From Urophycis tenuis (Eukaryota; Chordata; Actinopteri; Gadiformes; Phycidae): a stretch of 64,000 nt of DNA. Every line of letters starts with the position of its first letter. Within the stretch, counting starts at the first letter, position 1. Positions 51,801-64,000 of the stretch are shown piece by piece. Made by a program: the position numbers and the translations under genes. Below the pieces are notes generated by a model. The model was not told the DNA's origin. It saw only the letters and a program-made list of their open reading frames with translations, and made no database searches. The DNA lies in NCBI GenBank assembly GCA_036785325.1, contig JAXIVH010000015.1:1769810-1833809 (forward strand), in the 5' to 3' direction.

Positions 51801-53640
51801 TGGTCTGTGTGGATCCTCTTTTATACAGTGTATTTGAATTTGGAGTCCCCTGCATGGCAACAACTGCAAATGTTGCATTCAGGTGATGGATTTACCTTTT
51901 GTGCAAATTAACAACATATCCTTTAGTGTAAACACGGTTTACATGATATAATCTTAATAATAAATATACCTTCAGCAACAACAAGCTTATCAATTTACAT
52001 TTCCAAATGGAATGCACTATTTTAATACGGTCAGGTTAAACCTAACCATATTCATACAAGCAACTTGTAATTATAGTTGGCTTCTTCGGCAATAACTCTG
52101 CATTTCATTTCTTGAGTTTCTTTATTGGTTTGAAATATACACTGTATACATGCCTAGTCATCATATAATAATAGCCTATAGACATATTGTCATGTCAACT
52201 ACATGCTTGGCTGCAGTAAAATAAATTGTACATTGCTTCTCATGTTTGCAATCCATAATAAATCCCAATCAACGTGTTATTGATTATGACTGGAAAGACA
52301 TTCACTGAACAAACCCTTTCCCAAGGGATAGGTGAGTTTAACAAAAAAAAACTGGAAATCCTGACACAGCCACTTCATTCAGGTTGAAGTTTAGAACTTC
52401 CCTAACCTGCTTTCTGGAACCGGTTCAAGTAGCCCTGTCTCTCTCCACCCACCCCCTATATTTGAGATACCTCCAAGATAGGCTGCCTATTGCTCAATCA
52501 GCAGCAAAAAAACAGTGGGTGGCTCAAATGGAAACATATTTTATAGCCCATCCTTAAGAGACCCATGACTATAAAAATGCAGTTTAACAGGTGCTAACCA
52601 TAATGCCAACACATGCAAAACAGGATAATTAGTTTGGCTCCTGTCTGTACCTGCATAACCTATAATTCCAAATAGTAATAATAGTAATAGTAATAGTAAA
52701 CACAAAGACAAATGTAGATGTTGGCGTATAGCAGGTGCAGCAGGTAACCTCTCACAATCCTCCATGTTGTCCCAAATACTGTGAAGTCCACAATGTGTAT
52801 ACAGTATTATGGTAATCACAACCCGGTTGACAGCATGTTGTCTTCCAAGGTTGGTTATCTATGGCACTTAATTCACCTTTACAAAATACCTGAACTCATC
52901 CACTCCATCTACTAAAAGTTTTGCTCCATTAGACAGGCTTCACAACGACTGCTTTATAATGCAATGTTATAGCACGTTAGAACCAATACTATGCCAGCAT
53001 ACTGATTAGCAAATATTTGAGGGCTAAAAGTTTAAAACGACCAACAATCCTGAGCCAACATTCTTGCCGGTCTGTTTGAATATTCTCTATATACGTTTGC
53101 TTCAAATATGGTCTCACTGCGACGATATTATCCTTTGCAATTTAGAGTTACTTTGCAGGCAGGATTTCCAGAGTTATCTCGCAGGGCCGAACTCCAACTG
53201 GGGCGCCAGAGCGAGCAGCTGGCTAGTCAGCCGAGCACCAGGCAGGCTTTCCGGACTAATGGCCCAACTTTTATTCCATGATATGTCCGCCGCCGAACTC
53301 GTTAGCTGGCCTATATGTAGTCATACATAACCATATATTTGTTTGTCATCATTTTTGTTTTTCGCGGATATAACATCGAAGGCGGACAAAAACACATCAC
53401 GATTGTCATAAGATATGTCAAGCTGGCTAACGCTAGCGTACCGTAGCCCTTGTCCATTAGCCGTGGCGCTAGCTCTAGCATTCAGTGCTACGTTGTTAGC
53501 GAGTGACTGCTAATGTAAGCTAGCATGCGAATGTAGCCTGTGTTTTATCCGTAAACTTACAAAAGGTACAACCAAACGCCCAGTCAGCCCGAACGCTGCG
53601 GTAAACAGCCCAAGTCGATGGCGGACCCGTCGGAACTTAC
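48845..53640 (-). other. zbtb34: probable zbtb34 intron 1
   Basis: Bounded by the acceptor at 48,845-48,846 and a candidate donor ACG|GTAAGT at 53,636-53,640 on the minus strand. The interior is AT-rich and poor in long microsatellites, with a TAGTAA run at about 52,675-52,700. I see no coding exon. Confidence 0.5.
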
Positions 53641-53880
53641 CGTCTTGCAGATCAAATGTTGTCCATTCCCCCACTATGTCGTTTCACTACAGCCAGGCCT
53701 CCCCCCCCACTCCAGTCCAGATGTGTCAGATAGTTGCTGCTGCAATTTTTTTCCATCAACAGGAAGTGTTCTTTTGGGTCTTAGCATTCATTTTCTCTGT
53801 GTGTTGTACGGCAGCCCCTCCCTTGCTCTTGGCAGTGTTTTGCACAAAGACATTATGTTATAGAATGACGTGACGGGTGG
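53641..53880 (-). promoter_or_regulatory. zbtb34: probable zbtb34 first exon and promoter
   Basis: A candidate non-coding exon ends at 53,641 with donor AAGACG|GTAAGTTCC. Upstream on the minus strand lie GGAAGTG-type and CCCTCC motifs and a CRE/E-box-like TCACGTCATT (53,864-53,873). The region from about 53,150 to 53,650 is richer in CpG than its surroundings. The transcription start is not defined. Confidence 0.4.
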
Positions 53881-55690
53881 CTCTCCACTTGTTTAACCCT
53901 TGATACTGCATTTCCATGTCCCTATTATACACTTTCCATAAATACTCTGTTCTGTTTCATCTCAACGAGAGACAATATGCTTATCAACATAGGTGCCTCT
54001 ATATTTATAAAGTCGTACAATAGCCTACTTGACAAGTTTCGATTTATACTTACAAGTGAAACGCTGAATAATTAATATAAACATTTAATATTCATAAATT
54101 GAGTAGGTTTAGCAAATTTTACATTTTGACACATCCAGATTCTTCAATACCACGAACATTGAAACCCTTATATCATTCCAACATTAAATGTTTCAATTTA
54201 AGGGTTAAAAATAAAGTTTCAAAGCGTATTTGTCACTAAAATGACTGCATACCTTTACCTTTAGCACCTTTTCTATTCGCAAAGCAATTGCGTATCTGTA
54301 ATTGTCATTCAAAGATTAATAACAGGTTCGATCGTCAGTGATTTAAATGACCAAAGGCTACCAAGAATGCCCAAATCCAACAATAAGTCTAAAAAATGGT
54401 GATCATAAAAACGACTTAAATGCCATTAAGAAACATATGCTTATAGCTCAAGTAACAATTATGGATAGCATCTAAATGGCATATTATATTATTTCAATAA
54501 TAAAGATACATTTAGCAACAACACGCTTCTCTGTTTATAGGTCTATTCTTCAGTGGTAGGCTATGCACTCTTCTAATATTGGTAGGTGAAAATCCACACT
54601 TATCTTCTATTGCATTATTTATGTACTCCCTTTTTCTTTCTTTCGTTTCTGTGTTGGTTTTTAATATATGCTGCAAACATGCATAGTCATCCCACCAAAG
54701 CCGCCATCGTCATGTCAACCACATGGCTGCAGGAAATACATTAAAAAAAATAATAAAAAATAAAAAATCATCTCTGTGTTCTCCACACAGTGGCGCCAAA
54801 GACTATGATGAATTGTGATGACCAAGCATGAAGTTTACAACGAAATGTAAACTATAGTCTTCTTTTTTGGTTCAGTTGGTAACAGATTGTATGAGATTCT
54901 CTAGCGAATATAATTGGCTGTTTCTGTAATTGGATGTTTGAAGTGTGCTTACTGACCTAAAACATTTTTTTCTGAAGTAAAATAATGCTGGGGGGCTATT
55001 ACTAGATTTGAATGAGAAAATATCATACTCTGCACTTTTGTTCATGGTTTTGTTTAGATGGTGGGCCACCAGCAACAACAAAGTCACACTTTCATTATGA
55101 GATATTCATATATTCATATGAAATATATTATCTTCTTCTTCTTCGTCTTCTTCTTCCCATTATTATTATACCTGCCTAATGTAGCCTAATGTCGAATGTT
55201 CTGTCTTTGTAACATATTTAAGAATCACTCCTTCAATAGAGAGTTACTGTAGTGTCAGACACTTAGCCGGCAGGATTATTAGTTGAGTGAAAAGAATGTT
55301 CACTGTGTTCTTTTTTTTGGTTAAGTGTGACCGACAGCTTGGCAGCTCAGGTGATTATCTGACCTAATCTGGGTGCAGGTGGGTGATCAACATAGGACCA
55401 AGAATTGCCTTGTCATTGCACGTGCGTCTTGTTAAACAACACACTCCTCTATTCCCAACATCCATTTTGCATTCATTGTTTGTTTTTGGCAACCAACACT
55501 TCGCTGGGTTGATACAACCATTGAGGTGGAAGCAGCCAACCAATAGTGATTAGAGATAGGTTTGTTGATTTGTAGGGACGATCACGGTATTGATCACATT
55601 TCAAACAGACTTGTATTGAAAGGGTTTCCTTTCAGAGTTGTAATCTTTCCATGGTTGAGGCTTCGTTGGTTGTTATGTTCTTGAATGACG
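53881..55690. other. non-coding stretch, no gene seen
   Basis: AT-rich DNA with a CTT run at 55,132-55,156. No gene. Confidence 0.5.
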
Positions 55691-55810
55691 TGACGGTCAG
55701 AAGTCCTATCACAGAGCAGACTGTCCCACGTGACGATCAGTAGCCCTATCACAGAGCAGACTGTCCCACGTGACGGTCAGTAGTTCTATCACAGAGCAGA
55801 CTGTCCCGTG
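55691..55810. repeat. 40-bp tandem repeat, three copies
   Basis: Three consecutive 40-bp units at 55,691, 55,731 and 55,771 share CTATCACAGAGCAGACTGTC. The unit junctions contain CCCACGTGACG twice and ATGACGTGACGG once, with few differences between copies. Confidence 0.93.
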
Positions 55811-58560
55811 TCCAGAGAGTGCATCAGCGGTGCAGGTGCTATGCTCTGATGTGCTGCTCCTTCTTAATCCCAGATGACACAGTGGCAGAGCAGGCGAGCT
55901 TGCCTCTCTATGGAGACAGTGAGGGAGCTGAGCCCCAGTGATGAATGAGGACATATTGTGTATTGAACGTTAAATATTGTGTTTTGGGGCTTTTGGCTTA
56001 ATAATGTGGTGATGGATCTATTGTAAATATTGAAATTAAAGATAAGGTTATAGTGTCTTTAAATTGAACATAACATAGTGTTTGTATTGTACTCAAGAGT
56101 ACGTTAATGCTTATTTTTTATTATTCTAATTTTCAATCTTATCTACTTATATGTTATGATATACTACAATGCTACTACAGTACTTTGGCACAGCAGTCAA
56201 TGTGTTATCGGAATTCAGATTAAAGAGCTACCACATATATGTCTTGTTAATTTTAGACATCCGACTAATGTTTTTTTTTTTTTGTAGTTTGGTTGTGATA
56301 AGCAAGAATAACACATACAAGTTTAATATGAATAACACATTGTTTTGTATGTGTGTGTCAGGAGTGCAGAAAAAAAAAATTCCTTGGCTCTCAGAGCCAG
56401 GGGAGAACAATAGGCCCCCAGTGTTCCTGTTCAGAAATAGGCTAAAGCTCACTGATGGAGAACATATTTCCCAATAGCAGGTGTTTAGGTCCATCAGTGC
56501 CTAGTCCTCACCATGACTGTAAATGAAAGGACAAGGCCGGCCAGGTGCGGGGGCTCCTCTCTGGCCCTCTCAGGTTTCTCCTTCAAGGAGGGGCATTTGT
56601 GCAAGAATGAGCAAGGGTAATATCACCATCCAAATACTCACGGCTAGCTGTGGATACTGTAGCCTTTTGTTGGATTCACCAATGTTGGACAATGAATTAC
56701 TAATACATGTTTCTTAAGTTTTTAGAAAATATGATTTAACTATTAGTTTTATTTTTTCAGTCTATGCTTGAACTTGATCTCTACACTTTGTATCATACTT
56801 GCCATCTTGCCATCTAAGATGCAGGGCAAGAAAACTAAACAAAAGCAGAATGAAATATACTGATATCTAATATATCAATTTGCATTTCAGTCCTGGATTC
56901 ACATATTTTTATAATAATCAGTCATAATAAATTCATATTTTTATTTTTTATATTAAAATAAAAGATGGCTTCCCTCTAAATTAAATTAAAATAAAAAAAA
57001 TGCATGCATGAAACAGGCAAGCATGATAATTAGCCCTCATAAGTGTCACATGTTTGCTTGAGAAATTAAGCCAATCTGTGTGGAAATGGTGGCCTGGGGG
57101 GCAGGGGAGTGGGGGAGTGGGGTACGCAGAGGCTTGTAAAGATGAGTGATCTTTGGCACAGCATGAAGAGAATGAGGTGTGCTAGCCGGTGCTTAGCTCA
57201 AATGAAAGCTCTGATTAGTGGAGCAGAGATCAAAATGACAGAGCGGCGGAGGCTTCAGCTGGCCCTTTGTTATTGATAAGTCTGTCATCCCCACTGATAT
57301 TGGGCCAGTAATGGCAGCCGATGATTAGGCCACTCCTGGGCTATTAACTACATTTCTTATCCTTTTACTGGGGGCCCCGGGAGAGAGAGCCCGCCCGCCG
57401 GCACAAAGGCATCCTTTATGCTGCCCAGAGTTCTTAAACGGCGTCCACCTGACCTAAAAGGCACAACTGTTACGTCTTTCTGCCAGGCCAGAGGAGACTG
57501 TGGTGGACCAGGTACGTGTCAGAGGTCATATGTGCTGCGACTGTTTTTTCTTTTTTTAAATGAGGGGGTTCTGAGTGAGTAGGCTGCTGACAGAAGGCCT
57601 GAGCGAAAATTACACAAAATTGGCTGTTTTGTCAACATTTCATCGGCAGATTTACAGAAAGATGACCCGGACCCCTTTATTCCCCCCCCACAACCCCCTT
57701 CCTTCACAGGGCTATAGGGATTGAGTGGGTCAGAGTTGACTGACAAACAAATCTCTTCTTTATTTCTTTCTCGCTTTCTCTTTTCCTCTCGAGAAGTGAT
57801 ATTCAATATGATCTCTTTTTAATGATCCTAAGTGGCTGAAATTGCATAGACACAAACCATATTGTTGAGGCTTTTCACCTCACCATGGAAAGCTTGTATG
57901 ATATAGCATCCTAAGGAATTCAGAGCTTCAAGTTATCAACTGTACACACCCCATGCTGTGTTTATTTAAAATATTTGATTTGGAGGGGAGATTAAATTGT
58001 TTTTGTACATTTTCAGCATTTTAAGATATTCATGCTACCAACATATGGTTTTCTTTGCAGATGGATAAAAGGGTGGCAGATAAATATGATTTTCAAATGT
58101 GGTCCAAATTGCATGCAATTGTGATTTACTCCTAGCGCTTCTATCACCAGTCTTGTCTCTGACCTCAGCGTTGTCCTTTGATATTCCTTAACAAAGGCCA
58201 ACAAGAATCCAAGGCCTGTTGACTTAGCCCCCCAATGGCCAGGGGCAAAGCATCTTTCATTAAAATCTAAAACCTTAGGAATGAGATACTGGCCTCTCGA
58301 TAAGATCTGGTAATGCAGTAACATGGAATTATGGAAGAAGAAAATTGCCATTTTGTAAATAAGCACCTGTGATCTCCCCTGAAAGCTCCCCTGGTTCCCG
58401 GGTTGGGCCGGTCCCAGGAGAGGGAGAGGGTCCCTGGAACTCAATCTATCCTACAGAGGGGAGATTTGCAGACTGAAGGCCTTAGGGCAGTGTTGGTGCT
58501 GTGAGAGGTCAGCACAGGGAGAACCACACAATGATTCTATGTGTCTGCTTCAGAACATCA
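55811..58560. other. non-coding stretch with a complex low-repeat block
   Basis: No gene is recognised. The part at about 57,140-57,510 is compositionally complex, GC-moderate and free of repeats. It has homeodomain-like TGATTAG, GATTAGG and CTAATG-type sites, the look of conserved regulatory DNA, but this is not demonstrated. Confidence 0.4.
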
Positions 58561-58574
58561 TCTCTTATCCGAAA

Positions 58575-58626
58575 CACACTCACACACGCATGCACGAGCA
58601 TGTGCACATGCACACACCCACACCCA

Positions 58627-58725
<99 letters not shown>

Positions 58726-58756
58726 ACACCCACACCCACACAAACACCCACACCCA

Positions 58757-58829
<73 letters not shown>

Positions 58830-58848
58830 CACTCACATACACACACAC
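58575..58848. repeat. (CA)n microsatellite, about 270 bp
   Basis: CA repeats with CCCA and CG variants. All long frames across it are low-complexity artefacts. Confidence 0.97.
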
Positions 58849-58849
58849 C

Positions 58850-61640
58850 CATTCCCCCAAGGCTCCCAAGGAACTTGCTATCACTAATGAGCATGAATAA
58901 GTGCATGAATTCATAACTATAGCACTCTGTCGTAACTATGCTCCATTAGCACAACATTCATTGTGCAAGAAGTGAGTTTCAGGAAGTAATGTTGGGTGAA
59001 TTCTGGTTTAGGAAGTCAAATATCATTGCCCCTCTCACAATATGTGTCACATACTCACATCCTGTATGAAGTAAGATATTCATTTCCATGTTCCGTTGAC
59101 CCTGGTGCAATACAGGTGTGCTGCAGTGACAACCCTGTGAGGGAAAATACTCATATTATTTCGACCTATGAAGTATGCCTTCTCCAATTTCAAGAAATGC
59201 TGTTTACACATTGTACAGAGCTGTTTACATGTAGTTTGAAAGAGTCGTTCACAGTGGCAATTTCTGGCTTGAGGTCCTGCAGCATGCTACTGGTCATATG
59301 GCTGCAGAGGATTATCTACAAGAAGTTGAGCTCTCACAAGGTGATTCTTTATTTCTATCTGTCAGGGCTGCAAGGGAAACCTCATTTCCAAATAGTATAT
59401 AAAAGTTGGTTGTAAAAAATCAGTACCATTAGTGAAATAGCTAATTATATGTATCTGAAAGTATGTTTTAAAACAACTGGCCGATGAGGGTACGAGCCCA
59501 AGAAGAAATCATTTTCAAAGTGAAGGCTGGATTGAAGAGAAAAGTCTTATTGTGCTGGAACCGATGTGTTTTTGTCTCCTCTGGACAGTTTCTTCATCAC
59601 CTCTTTAAATTTTAAAGCACTTGGCACACAGCCTGTGGCAGGTTCTCTCGAGGAAGCACCGAAGCAATGAGGGTCAGTGGTCATAAATCTAAGAGCGTCT
59701 ACCTCGGAATACCACATGGACACCTGAGATATGCATATTTAATAGAATGTTCATGTTGTTTTGTGACTTGAATGTTTAATGGTGCCTTTTATGAGAGGAC
59801 TGCGGATGGACATTAAAAAGAGAGAATATGGCTGTGGGAAATTGTTAGTACTAGGGATGTGGTGATCTGAGATCTTTGTCAGATTTTTTTTTTTTGTTTT
59901 ACCAATGATACCCAACGGGCAAGGCATGGAAAAGGGCTGCCCATGAGTCTTGGGTTTAGCTTAGCTCAAGGCGGGATGGTGGATAGCAGCCATGCACTCA
60001 CACCTCATTCCGGAGAAATACAATAAGTGACATGAAGTCATGTCACTTTAACAATATAAGGAGACTTACACTGTAACATATAAGCCTTCGCTCTCAACCT
60101 TTGTCCTTCCTTCCCTAGGATAAGACCCCTAGATCACATAGCACAGATGTACTGTCTACGCACCCCCTATGGGTTGGGATTTATTGAATACACATGATCA
60201 GACTTCTCATACGGTACATTCTAGAGTCAAAACACAGCAGGTGTTTAGTTCTGTGTAGTCAAGGAAAAGGACCGCCTGTGTATGTCCAAACAGACATGTC
60301 ATTTCTGCCTACATTTATTATTTTCTAGTTTAAACAAAAGCATGCTTTTGTCTTTGAAATCTAACAGAGTTCTGTCATTCCATCCATGAAAGTGTATTAT
60401 TTTATCAACTTCGATATCTAGATTGTCATTATCGTTGTCCTCAAAAGTGATAAAAAAAGCTGCAAACTACAGTATAATAAAAATACAACGTGAAAACAAA
60501 TACAATTAACAAACATTTATTTAGGAAACATTCATACTTAAATGCCTATCTGTATATATTATGTTATATGTATACAATGTATATATAATATCTAACATGT
60601 TCGAGCAACACAGCACAGGTTACAAGTTCAACCCAATATGTATAAGTTGGGGGAGGGAGAAGACGACAGTAATTCAATTAGACAGGAATCCTCACCCGGT
60701 GTGTGGGTCAAAGTTATCCATGCTAATCAGTCAGAACCGGAGACATGTAAGCTGGCGGTTTCCTGCTGGGCTTGGCCTGTCTCTGTCTGCATGCAGCCAC
60801 CATGAGTCGCATCTAATGAACACACTTATGTCAACAAATGCTCAATGTTGAATTTAATACTGGAGAATATTTTTTTTTTCTTTTTATAGACACCAAGTCG
60901 CAATCTGAAGTTGTTTCTTTGTTTTTATTCCATTCCATATTAATCATTTTCTATGTATTAGCATGCTAAGTATTATATTAATAATGTATTGTCTGAAATT
61001 TGAACGTGTGAGTTTTATTCATCTCAGCCCAAATTACAGATTTTTTTCAATATTAATGTAAAACATATTGAATGTATGTTACATAGAACACAGAAGCATA
61101 ACATTATTCCATTCCTAGGCCATTGACCAACTACTTAAATACATATTCAAAATGAAAAATGTAACGCTGAATAACATGCTAAGGACCTGTATAACTGGCA
61201 GTGTATTGCGCAATATACATTTTACAGCATTTTACCCTACTCTTAATTAAATCTTCAGCAGACAACAACAGCACAGCTGTCAGAAAGTCTAACATACGTA
61301 TTAATTTGGCCAATAATTGTCTGTCACATTCTCTCCTGCTCCTGCTGATCAAAGTGCGCAGATCGTCCTCTGAAACTTTGACAGTGTGCATCAGAGAATT
61401 CAAGCAGAACTCGGAACCTCGTCTAATTTGGTGCCACAGTAGTTCTGACCCTCTGAGTGGCAATTTAGGAACGCGGCTGCCATTTGAGCACTTTGCACCC
61501 AGGGACATGTCTGCAAAAAAGTAATTACTTCACACCGTGAGGATGTCAGTCTGGCTGGGAGCAAATGGAGTATTGTCTGTGTCCTGAAAGAAAGAGATGC
61601 AGAGACAGAGAAAATGAGAACGAGAGAAGAGAGAGAATGG
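58850..61640. other. non-coding stretch, no gene seen
   Basis: A complex low-repeat block at about 59,510-59,840 may be regulatory. The rest is AT-rich without features I can name. Confidence 0.45.
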
Positions 61641-61682
61641 ATAGGAAAACGAAGAGAAAGAGAAAGAGGCAATAGGGAAAAG

Positions 61683-61691
61683 GAAAGAAAA

Positions 61692-61787
<96 letters not shown>

Positions 61788-61788
61788 A
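61683..61788. repeat. (GAAA)n tetranucleotide array
   Basis: About 106 bp of nearly perfect AAAG/GAAA units. Confidence 0.97.
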
Positions 61789-62103
61789 GTTCACTCAAAT
61801 ACGTAGTCAAAACATATTGAAATGTTCTTTTTTTTTCAGAAGGGGCAACATGTTCCTATAAAAGCCCTGCTCCTCTCCCTCCCTCTCAGCCCCACCACAC
61901 ATGCTTCTCTTTGTGTGTATACGTGAGTGGTGTGAGGGCCGCCGTGGTGGGGACCGGTGGAGGAGGCAGTGGGCCGAGCTGTCATCCTGACTTTCAGGTG
62001 AAGTGAGGGATTAGGATGGGGACGAAGGCTCGCTGAAGACGACGGTGACAGCAGATCAGCATAGATAGGTCAAGCTCCTCTGGAATTCCCATGCATTCAT
62101 ATC

Positions 62104-62105
<2 letters not shown>

Positions 62106-62145
<40 letters not shown>

Positions 62146-62230
62146 AGTGAGTCAGTGTGGGCGTGCGTGTGCCCACACATCAGTGTGCGTGTGTGTGTGT
62201 GTGTGTGTGCCTGTGTCTGTCTGTGTGCGT
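62106..62230. repeat. (GT)n microsatellite, interrupted
   Basis: GT runs at 62,106-62,145 and 62,185-62,210, with GTGCGT and CAGTGA interruptions between. Confidence 0.93.
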
Positions 62231-62239
62231 ATGTACGCA

Positions 62240-63590
62240 TGCCTGAAACTGTGTTTGCATGTATGCATGTATAATGGCTGTATGTGTGGCTGGAGCTAAC
62301 AGCAGTGTAGTGCAGACTACGTCCATCCATTCTGCCCCGGCATGCATGCGGCGGCCCCCGTGGCCCCGTGGCCCCCCGGCCCCCCGGCCCCGGCCATGGC
62401 TCGCCCTCCACAGGCGCCAAGGCCGGGGCTCAGGTATCGCCGCTGACTTCCCCTCTTGTACCACCTTCAAATGGCCCCTTTTGTCCGCCGTTTTGTGCGC
62501 CCCATTGTGAGGAGCGCTTCTTAGTGTCACCTTTAATTCGCACTGTAACCTTAGCCTCTCCACTATCTTCAGCCTCCCCCTGGCTGGCACTCGACTGCTC
62601 CCTGGAGCCCAGGCTGAACCCACCCCCGCCCTCTCCTCCCCCGCCTCCCCCGCCTCCTTCCCCAAACCCCTCTTAACAACACTAACAGCACTCATGGGAC
62701 GACTTGTAAACTTTCTGTTGCTTTAATATTTAAATAGCCCTTTAATTGGTGTTCGTCAGACCTCACCGGGAAGCTTTAGACTGCCCTCGATGGGGCCTCA
62801 GTAAACTGCACTGAAATACGGACGTTATTGACTGACTCTTTTTCGTTGGGTTGTTTTTTTCTACACTTAAATGAGTTCTGTGGAAGGTATTGATTATTGT
62901 TTTGCGATAGACTAGATGTTTATTGCAAAGGAGAACTATATTGTTGCCGGTTAAGGGGTACCATATGATCTATAAACTGGGAAATAATGTACTCATAGCA
63001 TTCTTCTCATCCATCTGCCGCTGGACATTCATCAAGGGGCTGTGTTTATCATGGAGGGAAGTGTTTTTAAAATTCTGGTTCTTTTGGGAGAAAAGTTGGT
63101 TAACAGGCACAGACAACGAGACAAAGTAGTTGCAAGGATGGGTCTTTTTGTTTTTTTTTGTAAACCCTTAAGTTAAATATGGAACTACGTTTCAACATGT
63201 GTGTATGACATGAAACGTGGAAGGGACTCTGTTAGAAATGTTTACAACTAAATTCTGCGTAAAGGGAATTGGCATAAAGAAATTAAGCTGCCTTCACTTT
63301 ATAATGACATACTCAATAGCACTTAACTGCAAGTGTTTATAAAGCATTATTTATTACCACATTGTACAACATAGTCATTAACGTATGAATTATTCTATAA
63401 ACAATTATCTCATTATCTTAACAATCATTCATACATTATTATGAATTTCTTACTCATGAGTATTAATGTAGTAACAATTCTTTATAATGAATTTACTATT
63501 TATGACTATTTACTAATTTACTGATGCTTCAAAGTTGCAGTAATTCTAAAGTTCTACCAAATACTTGTTCTTGTTGTTCTTGTTCTTCTG
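62240..63590. other. non-coding stretch, no gene seen
   Basis: Includes a C/G-rich patch (62,340-62,430), a complex low-repeat block (62,440-62,870) and an AT-rich segment at 63,295-63,530 with repeated TTTATAATG/TTATAAAGCA motifs that may be an old DNA-transposon fragment. Confidence 0.4.
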
Positions 63591-63591
63591 C

Positions 63592-63693
63592 ATCTTCTTC
63601 TTCTTCTTCTTCTTCTTCTTCTTCTTCTTCTTCTTCTTCTTCTTCTTCTTCTTCTTCTTCTTCTTCTCCTTCTTCTTCTTCTACTTCTTCTAT
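63592..63693. repeat. (TTC)n trinucleotide array
   Basis: About 102 bp of TTC with single TCC and TAC interruptions at the right end. The plus strand reads poly-serine and the minus strand poly-glutamate, both artefacts. Confidence 0.97.
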
Positions 63694-64000
63694 GATCTCA
63701 ACATATCCCATCTTATGGGCAACACAGCCCCCGGCTCTGTCTGACTCTCCCCCTTCGAAGAGGCCAGTAACACAACAATGTGGGGAAGAGAGCAGATGCC
63801 TGTATTAAAGCAAACATGATAACCTGATAGCGAAACCCAGCTGAAGTTCACAGTTGGAGGGGCTGTACTTGTGTTGTCTCCCATCTTTCTCTTGGGAATT
63901 GGGCTACAAACTTTTTGGGGCTTCCAAGCTAAAAATAATTGTGTGTATCACTGATCCTCACAAAAATAAAGTCTTCTTAATAATAAAGAAAATACTCTCT
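63694..64000. other. non-coding stretch to window end
   Basis: Unique sequence, nothing recognised. Confidence 0.5.

Noticed and set aside
53618..53863. Plus-strand open frame starting ATGGCGGACCCG in good context, possible divergent gene
   Set aside because: It is short, resembles no known protein, and lies antisense over the probable zbtb34 first exon and donor. It looks like chance in a CpG-rich start region.
61546..61794. Phenylalanine/leucine/serine-rich frame suggesting a membrane protein
   Set aside because: It is produced by the GAAA tetranucleotide array.
63524..63808. Poly-serine protein
   Set aside because: It is produced by the TTC trinucleotide array, with no codon variation or flanking domain.

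Overview
The window is nuclear DNA from a bony fish, most probably a teleost. It has spliced genes with GT-AG introns, very many long microsatellites, an RTE-clade (Rex3-like) LINE, and short tails typical of fish SINEs. The species cannot be told from the sequence alone. Only two protein-coding host genes can be supported. The rest is intron, intergenic DNA, satellites and transposons.

Layout. Positions 1 to about 1,040 are a 19-bp minisatellite that runs off the left edge. A near-complete LINE lies on the minus strand at 6,328-9,457, flanked by a perfect 10-bp target-site duplication. Its single long reading frame (endonuclease plus reverse transcriptase) is broken by one TAG codon. From 9.5 to 22 kb there is no convincing gene, only microsatellites and a 436-bp hAT-type MITE at 15,114-15,549 with an 8-bp target-site duplication. 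angptl2 lies on the plus strand, with a probable non-coding first exon near 23.1 kb and four coding exons from 28,057 to 33,985. These join to 525 codons: a signal peptide, a coiled coil, a proline-rich linker and a fibrinogen-like domain. A solo retroviral-type LTR sits at 41,657-42,099.

zbtb34, a BTB/POZ three-zinc-finger transcription factor, lies on the minus strand with its coding exon at 47,291-48,811. It seems to have a very long 3' untranslated region reaching about 42.2 kb, and a probable first exon and promoter near 53.6-53.9 kb. From 54 to 64 kb there is no gene. That stretch holds microsatellites, a 40-bp repeat with CACGTG sites, and several complex low-repeat blocks that could be conserved regulatory DNA.

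The pairing of angptl2 and zbtb34 in opposite orientations matches the tetrapod LMX1B-ZBTB43-ZBTB34-RALGPS1-ANGPTL2 neighbourhood, where ANGPTL2 lies inside a RALGPS1 intron. ralgps1 exons would therefore be expected on the minus strand around angptl2. I could not recognise any, but one clean 118-bp exon-like block of unknown identity lies antisense inside angptl2 intron 1. The two host genes do not act in one pathway; they are neighbours by conserved synteny.
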